Shown piece by piece: positions 1 to 9,085 of a stretch of 64,000 bases of DNA (position 1 is its first letter; each line of letters starts with the position of its first letter). Source of the stretch: Dolichospermum flos-aquae CCAP 1403/13F (GTDB lineage Bacteria > Cyanobacteriota > Cyanobacteriia > Cyanobacteriales > Nostocaceae). The notes under the pieces are model-generated. The model was not told where the DNA came from. It ran no database searches and saw only the letters and a program-made list of their open reading frames with translations. The DNA is taken from NCBI RefSeq assembly GCF_012516395.1, contig NZ_CP051206.1, forward strand, positions 3,144,501-3,208,500. The letters are read 5' to 3'. The position numbers and the translations under genes were made by a program.

Positions 1-2
1 AC

Positions 3-476
3 AAACTGGTACACATGAGACGGAAGATTGGTTATATTTTCCAAGCTCATAATTTATTGGGTTTTTTAACTGCTCGGCAAAATGTGCAAATGGCTGTGGA
101 ATTAAATAATAATATTTCCCAATCAACAGCTATTTCCCAATCAGAAGATATGCTGGCATCTGTAGGTTTACAAGAACGGGTTAACTACTATCCAGATAAT
201 TTATCTGGTGGACAAAAACAAAGAATAGCGATCGCTCGCGCTTTAGTTAATCATCCTCCTTTAGTATTAGCAGATGAACCAACAGCCGCATTAGATAAAC
301 AATCAGGACGTGATGTAGTCGAAATCATGCAGCGTTTGGCTAAAGATCAGGGAACTGCTATCTTATTAGTAACCCACGATAACCGGATTTTAGATATCGC
401 TGATCGCATTGTCGAAATGGAAGATGGTCTTCTGACCCGTGATGCTCAAAATGTTGCTTCTAATCACAACTCCTAA
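3..476 (+). CDS. devA: ABC transporter ATP-binding protein, DevA-like (5' end outside window)
   Basis: This is the C-terminal 157 residues of an ABC ATPase; the frame is open to the left edge, so the ATG at 15 is internal. Visible in order are the Q-loop (FQAHNLL), the signature LSGGQKQR, Walker B with LVLADEPTAALD, and the H-loop LLVTHD. The FQAHNLLGFLTA stretch and overall pattern match DevA, the ATPase of DevBCA-type exporters, which with TolC export glycolipids for the heterocyst envelope. Walker A and the partner genes devB and devC would lie upstream. Nostocales carry several devBCA paralogues, so heterocyst function is inferred, and a general MacB-type exporter ATPase is the alternative. 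Confidence 0.75.
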   Translation, partial: KLVHMRRKIGYIFQAHNLLGFLTARQNVQMAVELNNNISQSTAISQSEDMLASVGLQERVNYYPDNLSGGQKQRIAIARALVNHPPLVLADEPTAALDKQSGRDVVEIMQRLAKDQGTAILLVTHDNRILDIADRIVEMEDGLLTRDAQNVASNHNS

Positions 477-576
477 TTTTGATGATCCGTCTTCTTCAAT
501 ACAAGTGATGTATTCCAAACCAAAATTTTTTTCCAGTTTGAATTTCTCGGTATTTATTGGTAATTTCAAGTTGTGA

Positions 577-894
577 TTATTTCTGAATAGCGTCTGCATG
601 ATGTGAATTTGCTGTCCTACTGTTTTTTGTCAGAGGGGTTTGACGGCTAGTTCTAAATGTCACATTCACGCCTTCATTTGATTGTTCTAGTACTAGCAAC
701 GCGGTAGGTTTAGCCTTTTGATCCCAGTGCATATAAACAATCCTACCTTGAATAGTCGGTTGCCAGGTATCATCATCTTCCTTGGGTCTAAGGTATGTTT
801 CTATACAATTCATAATTTCACTAATTGTAGAAGAAGTAGCTTGAGTTGGCAACTTCATTAATCGAATTTGCGCTCTAAACAGCACCCGTTTCAC
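577..894 (-). CDS. hypothetical protein, possibly 5'-decayed
   Basis: I do not recognise the family. From the GTG at 894 it gives 105 residues with a soluble, mixed composition and no membrane segment. The same frame stays open upstream to a stop near 1036 and encodes protein-like sequence (for example EIDETFDIEYETGV) but contains no ATG, GTG or TTG. Either a real start lies in another frame and a frameshift has occurred, or the GTG at 894 is used and the upstream match is chance. It ends convergently about 100 bp beyond the DevA-like gene. Confidence 0.4.
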   Translation of the reverse strand: MKRVLFRAQIRLMKLPTQATSSTISEIMNCIETYLRPKEDDDTWQPTIQGRIVYMHWDQKAKPTALLVLEQSNEGVNVTFRTSRQTPLTKNSRTANSHHADAIQK

Positions 895-1362
895 AATGTT
901 GGGTGCTACACCAGTTTCATACTCAATATCGAAAGTTTCATCTATTTCCTTACCAGTATTACTAGCAATTCCTATAGATCCTTGGTTAGTTTGTTCCCTA
1001 TTCCCTGCGATAAAGTGACTTGCATAGCTTTTTTATTGATCTTCTATCACCTAAAATTAATGTCATCGTTTCCTAATGGTTATGCAGTCTAGCTGGAGGA
1101 GAAAGCTATATACATCAGTGTTTTTGGCAATTCCCATAGTAATTTTATATATAAAATTACTATATTCAATATCAGGAATCCATAAGCTAAGACTATACCA
1201 TTTTTATATTTTCTTTGTTATTTTGTATTCAACTGAACAGTTATTCAACACAAAGCCAGTTTTAATAAAAATTAGTTCAACTACTTTACCGTTCTTCAAG
1301 TTCAGTCCAAATTGCCACATTCTCCAGTTTCTATCAATCTCATCTACATAGGATTTACAATA
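895..1362. other. intergenic stretch with a perfect palindrome
   Basis: There is no convincing gene here. It holds the start-less upstream extension of the 577-894 frame (to about 1036), AT-rich sequence, and a 28-bp perfect palindrome at 1136-1163. Short open frames on the plus strand have no recognisable protein character. Confidence 0.5.
1136..1163. repeat. 28-bp perfect palindrome
   Basis: The sequence reads ATAGTAATTTTATA followed directly by its exact reverse complement, so it can fold with no loop. It lies about 200 bp upstream of the nitrogenase C-domain gene. It could be a dimeric operator or a cruciform; no run of T follows, which argues against a simple terminator. Confidence 0.6.
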
Positions 1363-1701
1363 ATGCTAAAAACAAATAGTGAACCGATGATTCTCTCCAG
1401 TTTTGTCAACCCTATCGAAGAAAACCATTCAGTTAAAAATAAGTTTGATTTATTGCAAAAAATCCGTCAACGTCTAGACGACATTGAAATTGATAATCGT
1501 CGAGTTGCTAGATTAATTGCTAAAGTAATTCCTGCCCAATGTCCCTTTGAGCGTGATATCGTGGTTTTTGGACGAACAATTGCTCACATTCCACCTATGT
1601 GCAAACTAAACCCACTGTATGATCAGTTTGTCGGCTTGCGTTTTCGCGCATTATGTTATTTAGTAGATAAGTGTGGAGAAGACATCCAATCTTATTGTTA
1701 A
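1363..1701 (+). CDS. Mo-dependent nitrogenase C-terminal domain family protein
   Basis: A 112-residue protein carrying the cyanobacterial family motif IPAQCPFERD, then FGRTIAHIPPMCKLNP, and ending with FRALCYLVDKCGEDIQSYC. This matches the family named Mo-dependent nitrogenase C-terminal (PF06967 as I recall it), small stand-alone proteins common in cyanobacteria whose role is not established. Conserved cysteines sit in the CPFE, MCKLNP, LCYL and DKCGED segments. I chose the ATG at 1363 (MLKTNSE) because residues encoded upstream of it from an earlier ATG do not resemble the family. The cupin gene follows 9 bp downstream, so the two are probably co-transcribed. Confidence 0.75.
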   Translation: MLKTNSEPMILSSFVNPIEENHSVKNKFDLLQKIRQRLDDIEIDNRRVARLIAKVIPAQCPFERDIVVFGRTIAHIPPMCKLNPLYDQFVGLRFRALCYLVDKCGEDIQSYC

Positions 1702-1710
1702 ATACAACTC

Positions 1711-1983
1711 ATGGAAATTAAAGTCGTACATCAACCAAATCTTGAACATCTCAAGGAGTTAGATGTATTCAACTGGCCAATTTGGGAAAAGGAAATATCT
1801 CAATTTTCCTGGGCTTACGATGATCAAGAAACTTGCTACTTTTTATCAGGTAATGTTGTTGTCACTCCTGATGGAGGACAAGCGGTAAAAATGGGTAAGG
1901 GAGACTTAGTAACTTTTCCCGCTGGGATGTCTTGTAAATGGGAAATTACCAGCGACGTAAAAAAACATTATTGCTTTGATTAA
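1711..1983 (+). CDS. cupin domain protein (EutQ/DUF861-like)
   Basis: A 90-residue single-domain cupin. It has the pattern of the small DUF861 family: SWAYDDQETCYFLSGNVVVTPDGG (residues about 34-56), followed by GKGDLVTFPAGMSCKWEI. The usual metal-binding histidines of cupin motif 1 are absent and the Glu in QETCYF is kept, as is common in this family. The substrate is unknown. It starts 9 bp after the nitrogenase C-domain gene and is probably translated from the same mRNA. Confidence 0.75.
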   Translation: MEIKVVHQPNLEHLKELDVFNWPIWEKEISQFSWAYDDQETCYFLSGNVVVTPDGGQAVKMGKGDLVTFPAGMSCKWEITSDVKKHYCFD

Positions 1984-2045
1984 TATTTTTGCAATCTCAA
2001 TAACCAATATCTGAAGATGTGAATTAGATGTTATTTAGAGGTTGG

Positions 2046-2633
2046 CTATGAAACTATTGATCCCAAAATATCATCTACAACTAAATTAATTTCGGGGAAT
2101 GCTTGAATTGACATTTTTTCTCCTCGACTTAGTTTTTGAATGTCGCTATAACCATTTTCGCTAGGGTAGCGATAAACAATAATCACTTGTTCATAAATAT
2201 CAACTAACCAAACTTCAGTAATACCACTACTAGCATAGAGAGGAATTTTTACGTCTCTATCATATTCTAGACTGCTATCTGCAACTTCAATTAATAAGAA
2301 GATATCTTGGGGTTGAGGGTGTCCAGATTCATAAAAATCTGCACGGGGTTGTAGTAATGCAATATCTGGTTCAGGTTCAGATAAGTTGTTTAAGATAATC
2401 GGATTTTGTACCCTAACAATCACTTTCATTCCCAGAATATTGCTAAATAAGCGATTAATTCTGTCAACACAAGCTGCGTGTCTTCTACCAATTGGTGACA
2501 TTTCTATAATTTCTCCATTAATTAGTTCTACCTTATCATTTTCTGAAAAAATACCGACTTCGCTCATTTGATGGTATTGAGAAACATTGAGACGAAAGGT
2601 GTTAAGGCGTGGTTTTGCTAATTGTAGAGTCAT
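2046..2633 (-). CDS. Uma2 family endonuclease (DUF820)
   Basis: A 195-residue protein of the large cyanobacterial Uma2 family, which has a PD-(D/E)XK fold. Visible landmarks are ELINGEIIEMSPIGRRHAA near residue 37, SEPEPDIALLQPR (acidic active-site residue) around residue 85, and LLIEVADSSLEYDRDVK then YASSGITEVWLVD. The family occurs in dozens of paralogues per cyanobacterial genome and its biological role is unproven. The gene stands alone, reading away from the cupin gene, and is separated from the Nudix gene by a palindromic repeat. Confidence 0.85.
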   Translation of the reverse strand: MTLQLAKPRLNTFRLNVSQYHQMSEVGIFSENDKVELINGEIIEMSPIGRRHAACVDRINRLFSNILGMKVIVRVQNPIILNNLSEPEPDIALLQPRADFYESGHPQPQDIFLLIEVADSSLEYDRDVKIPLYASSGITEVWLVDIYEQVIIVYRYPSENGYSDIQKLSRGEKMSIQAFPEINLVVDDILGSIVS

Positions 2634-2687
2634 AATTAACTTCCTGTATTTACCTTTAGTTTTAATATAGCAATCTTGAGTGATTAA

Positions 2688-2751
2688 GATCCCCGACTTC
2701 TCAACTTAATTTATTATTTAGTGACAAGATAAAAAAAGAAGTCGGGGATCT
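2688..2751. repeat. GATCCCC palindrome family, copy 1 (long loop)
   Basis: The arms AGATCCCCGACTTCT (2688-2702) and AGAAGTCGGGGATCT (2737-2751) are perfect 15-bp inverted repeats around a 34-bp AT-rich loop. The right arm begins 5 bp after the stop codon of the Nudix gene on the minus strand, so the hairpin could end that transcript. Related copies lie at 12515, 37375 and 43783. Confidence 0.8.
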
Positions 2752-2755
2752 AGGT

Positions 2756-3187
2756 TTACAAATAATCAAAAAAGACTTCGGGAACTAATCTTAATTCACC
2801 AGATTTGAATCGAGAAATATCTATCCACAATGCGCGATGTTGACGTTCTGGTGTTTCCGCAAAAGTTAAACTTTCAATTTGATAAAACTGGGAATCAGCA
2901 AAGTCGCATTCATAAAGTTGAATGATTTCATGTCCTTGTCTACCGTCAAAGGTAAATAAGTTCTCAATACAACTTAGATAGCGAATATTTGTTAATTCGG
3001 CTTGAATTTCTTCTTGAAATTCTCTAGCTAAGGCTATGCGGCTAGTTTCGCCAAATTCTACGCCACCACCTAAAGCCCGGTAGAATATTGATTGTTTTTT
3101 AGGATCGAATCCTTCAGAAACAAATATTCGATTACCATCTCGAATTAGGGCTAAAACAATTACCCGAATTTGACCTTCTTTATTCAT
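2756..3187 (-). CDS. Nudix hydrolase
   Basis: A 143-residue protein with a complete Nudix box, GGVEFGETSRIALAREFQEE, that fits G-x5-E-x7-REUXEE. The box binds the metal that hydrolyses nucleoside diphosphates linked to another moiety. The substrate cannot be deduced. The stop codon is 5 bp from an inverted repeat that may be its terminator, and the start is 8 bp downstream of the stop of the DUF3531 gene, so the two probably form an operon together with the TPR gene further upstream. Confidence 0.85.
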   Translation of the reverse strand: MNKEGQIRVIVLALIRDGNRIFVSEGFDPKKQSIFYRALGGGVEFGETSRIALAREFQEEIQAELTNIRYLSCIENLFTFDGRQGHEIIQLYECDFADSQFYQIESLTFAETPERQHRALWIDISRFKSGELRLVPEVFFDYL

Positions 3188-3195
3188 GATGACAA

Positions 3196-3648
3196 TTAAT
3201 TATCGTAAATTGAAGAGGGACGACTTTCGCTATCTTCTGTAGGCCAATCTGAATTTTCGCCACCAATGTATAGTTCTTCAATGGTGACGTATTCTTCAGT
3301 TAGTTGGGTGAGGGCGTTGATCAGAATGTCTAATGCGATCGCATCACTTGTACCTAAATCAAACCAACAACGTCCCCATTCTCCTTCATATTCAAATTCA
3401 CCCATGTTGTGCATCAAAGCCATTAAGCTTTTATCATAGCCTCTTGCATCATAGTCCATGTAGCTGATATCAAGTCCTGTATCTTGGATTTGCAGATTTT
3501 CCGCATTAAATCCTCCCAATTTACCTAGATAAAACCAGGAATTGAATACTTCTTCTACATATTGTTTTTCCCGTTGGGAGGGAACATTGCTAAACTTCAA
3601 CCAAATCCAAGTATCAAAAGGATTAAACTCGCGGAATTGAATTTCCAT
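3196..3648 (-). CDS. DUF3531 family protein
   Basis: A 150-residue cyanobacteria/plastid-type conserved protein of unknown function. I recognise the family by MEIQFREFNPFDTWIWLKF at the N terminus and by FNSWFYLGKLGGFNAENL and DISYMDYDARGYD further on. The start was placed at the ATG at 3648 because the 14 residues encoded upstream do not fit the family. The C-terminal tail (ENSDWPTEDSESRPSS) is polar. It lies between the TPR gene and the Nudix gene with short gaps, on the same strand. Confidence 0.75.
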   Translation of the reverse strand: MEIQFREFNPFDTWIWLKFSNVPSQREKQYVEEVFNSWFYLGKLGGFNAENLQIQDTGLDISYMDYDARGYDKSLMALMHNMGEFEYEGEWGRCWFDLGTSDAIALDILINALTQLTEEYVTIEELYIGGENSDWPTEDSESRPSSIYDN

Positions 3649-3693
3649 TTTTGTAATGGGTAAAACTAGAATTTTGTAACAACTGACCACTGA

Positions 3694-4617
3694 CTACTGA
3701 CCACTGACAGCCTGATTGCGTTCATATTCAATTTGTTTAACTAAGTTAGCAGGAAGTTGAGACTTTTTGGCTAATGCTTTATCAAAATGAATTATTGCTT
3801 CCTTGATTAAATCCTGACTTTTTTCTTTTTTTCCTTTTTCATGGAGAATTTGGGCTTTGAGATAGTAAATTTCTGGGTTGTCAGCAGTTGTTTTTAAGGC
3901 GCGGTTGACATAATCTAAAGCCTGGGAATGTTGTTTTAAATCTCGATATGCTAAAGCAATACCTCTATCTACTAAATAACCAGGTGCTGCATTTTTTTCC
4001 AATCGGTTAATTGCATCATCTGGACTAGTAAAAGGTAAATTCACAGCTAACATTAAATCCATATAGCCGCGAATTAAGTTTAACTCTGGATCACTAGCAG
4101 AAATCTCTTCGGCTCTGTCAAGATATGTATAGACTTTCCGCAACCGACTAAAAGCGAGGGGCGCACCATTTACAGTTCCTTCCCGCTTTAAAATTACCGC
4201 CCCCTCTAAAAAATGACCAACCGCAGTGTATAAATTACCACGTAATGGGTCACTAGCGATGAGATTTTGTCCAGTTTCCAGGGTTTTTCGGCTGTATTTT
4301 TCTAAATTAGTTTGATCTTGATTTTGATATGCTAAAGAAGCCTGAAGGGCGTAAATTAAAGGTTCATTGGGTTCGCTAGAGACGGCTTGTTGTAAAGCAT
4401 CTTTGGCTGCTGGGTAATTTCCTTGCTGAAAAATAGCATTAAAAACAGCTTCCGTGCGATCGCCAATTTTATGAGGTTCACGAGAGCGAAATGGATCACC
4501 CGCAAAGGATGGATTTACTAAAATATTTAAAAGGATGGAAGTAGTTACAGTCACCTTTAAAAATGGAGCAAATCGCCAAAATATCCTAAATTGAGGCATT
4601 AAAACCTGTTTAAACAT
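3694..4617 (-). CDS. secreted tetratricopeptide-repeat protein (Sll0314-like)
   Basis: A 307-residue protein. The N terminus has basic residues followed by a hydrophobic stretch (FLKVTVTTSILLNILVNPSFAG, about 20-40) that looks like a signal peptide with cleavage near AG-DPF. The remainder is helical repeats, with clear TPR units around FNAIFQQGNYPAAKDALQQA and YVNRALKTTADNPEIYYLKA. It probably mediates protein contacts in the periplasm or thylakoid lumen. It heads a minus-strand run with DUF3531 and Nudix. The last few residues overlap a tract of simple repeats of the type CTGACCACTGA, so the C terminus may be variable. Confidence 0.75.
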   Translation of the reverse strand: MFKQVLMPQFRIFWRFAPFLKVTVTTSILLNILVNPSFAGDPFRSREPHKIGDRTEAVFNAIFQQGNYPAAKDALQQAVSSEPNEPLIYALQASLAYQNQDQTNLEKYSRKTLETGQNLIASDPLRGNLYTAVGHFLEGAVILKREGTVNGAPLAFSRLRKVYTYLDRAEEISASDPELNLIRGYMDLMLAVNLPFTSPDDAINRLEKNAAPGYLVDRGIALAYRDLKQHSQALDYVNRALKTTADNPEIYYLKAQILHEKGKKEKSQDLIKEAIIHFDKALAKKSQLPANLVKQIEYERNQAVSGQ

Positions 4618-4737
4618 GATAACCCTCAGAATAATTACAGTTGAAATTGTTGTGTCTATTACCTAAAATGCAAAAATAGTGAATATAAATTACGTCTATT
4701 TCCATCAAAATTTTTCATAACTTGGTAATCTTCACAA

Positions 4738-5418
<681 letters not shown>

Positions 5419-5444
5419 TTCTAAATTAATCGTAAGAGTAATTG

Positions 5445-5473
5445 AACGCAGATGAACGCAGATGAACACAGAT
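5445..5473. repeat. AACGCAGATG tandem repeat
   Basis: Two and a half copies of AACGCAGATG, followed by GGATGAATT further along. The same repeat-plus-GGATGAATT arrangement recurs at about 17171 and 23999, always between genes. Confidence 0.7.
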
Positions 5474-5637
5474 AAGGAGGGATGAATTCATGGATTTGAT
5501 GATGTTATGTAGCTTCACATAAAATTAGGTATGAAATTCCCAAATTGAACCTTTAAAACTCTTTCCTTTGCGTGAGACTGAAATTCATACCCTTAATCAG
5601 TAACGCCAAAATAACTTAAAAAAATTAATTTTAACCA

Positions 5638-6393
5638 ATGAATTTAGAATCTTTACCTATAACTAGTTTGCCAGAAATGGGGGAAATATGGCAAAAAACT
5701 CTGAATTGGCAACCAACAAATTGGGAAGAAAACCAATTTCAACAGCTTTATCAATTAATCTTGGCAGGAAATCGTCAACTTAACTTAACTCGCATTACTG
5801 AACCTGAAGAATTTTGGGAAAAACATCTTTGGGATTCTTTGCGAGGAATTGCACCTAAACAAGTATTTATTCCCGGTATTGAAAAGGGTAAGCGGATAAT
5901 TGATATTGGTACGGGTGCAGGTTTTCCTGGTATCCCAATTTCTCTAGTTTTTCCTAATTCTCAAGTTACGCTTTTAGACTCTACAGGGAAGAAAATTAGT
6001 TTTATTGAGACAATTTTATCAGCACTTGCTCTGAATAATGCCAAAACTTTATTGGGGAGAGCCGAAGAAGTTGGTCAGCAAATTCAACACAGACAACAGT
6101 ATGATCTAGCTGTAATTAGGGCTGTGGGTAATGTTTCTGCTTGTGCTGAATATTCTTTACCTTTAGTAAAAAAAGGCGGTTTAGCGGTAATTTATCGCGG
6201 TACTTGGACTCAAGCCGAAAATGAAAGTTTAGAAATTGCTGTTACCCAATTAGGTGGGGTAATTGAACTAATTGAAGAATTTTCTACTCCCTTGAGTAAT
6301 AGTATTCGTCATTGTCTTTATTTACGAAAAGTAGCAAACACACCAATTAGTTTTCCCCGTGCGGTTGGTATACCCAGTCAAAAACCAATTTAA
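5638..6393 (+). CDS. rsmG: 16S rRNA (guanine527-N7)-methyltransferase RsmG
   Basis: A 251-residue RsmG/GidB. The SAM-binding motif is IIDIGTGAGFPGIPISLVFP around residues 89-108, followed by LLDSTGKKISFIE. The family-specific LNLTRITEPEEFWEKHLWDSL is at residues 49-69 and RAVGNVSACAEY lies in the C-terminal half. The enzyme methylates G527 of 16S rRNA. The tail after CLYLRK (about 18 residues) exceeds bacterial RsmG and is typical of cyanobacterial copies. It is monocistronic or leads into ribF about 100 bp downstream. Confidence 0.92.
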   Translation: MNLESLPITSLPEMGEIWQKTLNWQPTNWEENQFQQLYQLILAGNRQLNLTRITEPEEFWEKHLWDSLRGIAPKQVFIPGIEKGKRIIDIGTGAGFPGIPISLVFPNSQVTLLDSTGKKISFIETILSALALNNAKTLLGRAEEVGQQIQHRQQYDLAVIRAVGNVSACAEYSLPLVKKGGLAVIYRGTWTQAENESLEIAVTQLGGVIELIEEFSTPLSNSIRHCLYLRKVANTPISFPRAVGIPSQKPI

Positions 6394-6496
6394 TCACCTG
6401 ATTTCTCGATTTTAGATTAGATTGGTGATTAGATATCTAACAGCGCGAGAGCGTCAACGCTGATAGCGAAAACAAACCTAAAATCCCAAAATCCAA

Positions 6497-7495
6497 GTGT
6501 TAAATTTGTCTCAAAATGGGTGTTCTGTATGGGTTGCTTCTGCAACAGAAGAACTGCTGACACCAACTGCTGTTGCTCTTGGCAAATTTGATGGTGTTCA
6601 TCTTGGTCATCAAAGAGTGATTCAGCCAGTATTGCAGTCAGCACGGGGTGAGGAGAATTCAGTCCGCCCGTACTCAACCGTTGTCACATTTGATCCCCAT
6701 CCCCAGGAGTTTTTTACAGGACTTCCCCGTGATTTGTTAACACCACTGGATGAAAAAGTTGCACAATTGCGATCGCTTGGGGTGGAACAATTGGTATTAT
6801 TACCTTTTGATAGAGAACTATCTGCCCTTTCCCCTGAAGAATTTGTAGATAAAATCCTCGTTCAACAACTGCAATGTCAACAAATTAGCGTTGGACAAGA
6901 CTTTTGTTTTGGTAAAAAGCGCATGGGTACTGCTCAAGATTTGCAAATACTCGCGGCGAAATATAATATACCCGTGACCATAGTTCCTATAAAAACTGAT
7001 ATGGAAAACTTTTCCGCAGCAGATGATACTCGCATTAGTACCTCATTAATCCGGGAAAGTTTGGAAGTCGGTGATATTCAAAAAGCAAATCGTCTTTTGG
7101 GAAGACCTTACAGCCTTACAGGTATAGTAGTAACAGGTCAAAAATTAGGGATAACTATCGGCTTTCCTACCGCCAATATTCAACTACCAAAAGATAAATT
7201 TTTACCTCGTCATGGTGTTTATGCTGTGGAGGTTATTATTGATAACGAAACTCCAAACAACTCTCCCACTCAACATTTTGGAGTCATGAATATTGGCAAT
7301 CGTCCCACAGTTAATGGTATAGATACTAGCGTAGAAGTACATTTATTAAATTGGTCTGGTGATTTGTATGGTAAAAATTTGCTGGTACAACTAATAAAAT
7401 TTTTGCGTCCCGAACAGAAATTTACCTCCTTAGAAGCGCTGAAAAACCAAATTCAACTTGATTGTACAGCAGCTCAAGAAATTTTTAATTCTTAA
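6497..7495 (+). CDS. ribF: bifunctional riboflavin kinase / FAD synthetase
   Basis: A 332-residue RibF. The N-terminal nucleotidyltransferase domain has VALGKFDGVHLGHQRVI with the (H/T)xGH-type motif, and RISTSLIRESLEVGDI closes it. The C-terminal riboflavin kinase domain has GFPTANIQLPKDKFLPRHGVYAV and GVMNIGNRPTVNG. Together they convert riboflavin to FMN and FAD in the cytosol. The start is the GTG at 6497, the only start codon after an in-frame stop at 6479; there is no strong Shine-Dalgarno. A palindromic repeat lies 63 bp after the stop. Confidence 0.92.
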   Translation: MLNLSQNGCSVWVASATEELLTPTAVALGKFDGVHLGHQRVIQPVLQSARGEENSVRPYSTVVTFDPHPQEFFTGLPRDLLTPLDEKVAQLRSLGVEQLVLLPFDRELSALSPEEFVDKILVQQLQCQQISVGQDFCFGKKRMGTAQDLQILAAKYNIPVTIVPIKTDMENFSAADDTRISTSLIRESLEVGDIQKANRLLGRPYSLTGIVVTGQKLGITIGFPTANIQLPKDKFLPRHGVYAVEVIIDNETPNNSPTQHFGVMNIGNRPTVNGIDTSVEVHLLNWSGDLYGKNLLVQLIKFLRPEQKFTSLEALKNQIQLDCTAAQEIFNS

Positions 7496-7557
7496 TGATG
7501 GGGGGATTTTCAATGTTAATCTAAACATTACAGCGATTTTTAGGTAACTACTTCTGT

Positions 7558-7595
7558 AATATGAAATATCATGGGAGGTGTAACTTCCCAAAAAG
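7558..7595. repeat. GGGAGG palindrome, left copy
   Basis: A 38-bp sequence that matches 34 of 38 bases of the element at 10790-10827. It contains the imperfect hairpin GGGAGGTGTAACTTCCC followed by AAAAAG. It lies between ribF and the ATPase gene. The pair brackets the ATPase, nuclease-like and MoxR genes. Confidence 0.75.
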
Positions 7596-7648
7596 TATTT
7601 CTATTATGGTACATTTGTTATGTAAGCATAAAAAAGTCACATTTACCT

Positions 7649-9085
7649 ATGCAAAAAATTATCATCGAAAACTTCGGTCCAATTCAATATGCAGAAATTG
7701 AAGTTAAGAAAATATTAGTTTTGATTGGTGAACAAGCTAGTGGTAAAAGCACTATTGCTAAATTGATTTATTTTTTCAAGACCATACACGAGGATTTATT
7801 CAGTCAAATTTATCAGGATAAACGTAAATTCCTGAATATTGATAATGATATTTTATCTCCTATCCGACAAAAATTTTATAAATTTTTTGGACCTACCAAT
7901 CACTTAGGTAATTGTAAAATAGTGTTTTATTATAGTTTAGAAAAAGATAAATATATAAAATTAACCTTACAAAGAAATAAAGAAATGGAAATTATATATA
8001 ATAACCTTGTAGATGAGAATTTTAAAAATTCTGCAAGCGCTATTAAACTGAGACTTAGACAGGAATATTTAAATTATAATAGTATTCAATCATTAATTAA
8101 TGAAGAAGAAAAAATAAAATATGCTCAACAGCTTTATAACCTGTTGGACGAATTATTTGAAAGTAAACAAAGGGATTCATTATTTATAATTGCAGGAAGA
8201 AGTGCAACAGTAGGTTATTCTTATCTATTTGAAAAGTATGTATTGGCAAATATTCAAAGTAATTTAGAAAAGAATATTTCAGCTTCTAATTATGAACGTA
8301 ATGTACAAAAAATTGATGAAATTTTAATGCTGGAATTTATGAAAAAAGTCATAAAAAACAGGGATATCTTTAATAAATTTGGAAATATAGAAGAATTGAC
8401 TTTTGGTAGAAACATAACAACAGAAAGAAGAAGAAAATTATCTCTTCTCATACATAAAATTAATGAAATATTAAAAGGTAAATATTATATTGATCCTTAT
8501 GGTAATGAAAAAATCAGATTAGATAATGAAGCTAATGATTATGTTTATCTCTCTAATACTTCGTCAGGACAACAAGAATCTATAAGAATTTTACAAGATA
8601 TTTTTCTGAATATTCTTGATAATACAAAAGTATTAAGAATATTGGAAGAACCAGAAGCTCATTTATTCCCTGTTGCTCAAAAGCAACTAATTGAATTATT
8701 GGCTTTAATGGTAAATCAAAATGATGATAACCAACTAATTATCACCACCCATAGTCCCTATGTTCTCACAGTTTTTAATAATTTACTCTTCGCAAATAGA
8801 GTAGTTGAAAAAAATCCGTCAACAGAATCAGAGGTAGCACAAATAATTCCCCAAGATTCCTGGTTAAGTGCTAAAGATTTTTCTGCTTATTCTTTGGGAA
8901 ATCAATCTGTTAGTGATAGCTTGCGTGGCGACGTAGGAGCAATGGATACTAGTTATTGCGAATCTATTTTTAATCAAGAAAAAGGTACTATTCAACAAAA
9001 TTATTTAGATACGGTTTCCGAAATTTTGGGTGGTGATTTTCAAGCTTTGTACAGTATTCACGCTAAAACTTTCAAAAGAAAATGA
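7649..9085 (+). CDS. AAA/ABC-type ATPase (SMC/OLD-like), candidate defence protein
   Basis: A 478-residue ATPase of the ABC/SMC class. It has Walker A GEQASGKST at 27-35 after the typical FGPIQYAEIEVK start, an ABC signature SSGQQE at 305-310, Walker B with LEEPEAHLFP from 332, and the switch histidine TTHSPYVLT (H368). Only about 100 residues follow, so there is no C-terminal TOPRIM nuclease as in OLD proteins. The ATG at 7649 was chosen because it begins the conserved strand; an ATG at 7571 lies inside the palindromic repeat. The stop overlaps the next start (ATGA), implying translational coupling. Codon use is markedly AT-rich, hinting at transfer. ATPase sensors of this class occur in Septu, PARIS and retron systems. 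Confidence 0.8.
   Translation: MQKIIIENFGPIQYAEIEVKKILVLIGEQASGKSTIAKLIYFFKTIHEDLFSQIYQDKRKFLNIDNDILSPIRQKFYKFFGPTNHLGNCKIVFYYSLEKDKYIKLTLQRNKEMEIIYNNLVDENFKNSASAIKLRLRQEYLNYNSIQSLINEEEKIKYAQQLYNLLDELFESKQRDSLFIIAGRSATVGYSYLFEKYVLANIQSNLEKNISASNYERNVQKIDEILMLEFMKKVIKNRDIFNKFGNIEELTFGRNITTERRRKLSLLIHKINEILKGKYYIDPYGNEKIRLDNEANDYVYLSNTSSGQQESIRILQDIFLNILDNTKVLRILEEPEAHLFPVAQKQLIELLALMVNQNDDNQLIITTHSPYVLTVFNNLLFANRVVEKNPSTESEVAQIIPQDSWLSAKDFSAYSLGNQSVSDSLRGDVGAMDTSYCESIFNQEKGTIQQNYLDTVSEILGGDFQALYSIHAKTFKRK

Noticed and set aside
390-599. 69-codon open frame on the minus strand overlapping the DevA-like gene
   Set aside because: It runs antisense through a conserved ABC ATPase end and has no recognisable motif; it is most likely a shadow frame.
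868-1351. Plus-strand open frames of 74 and 91 codons
   Set aside because: They have low-complexity, Phe/Ile/Tyr-rich translations and overlap a coding-like minus frame; no ribosome site or family pattern.
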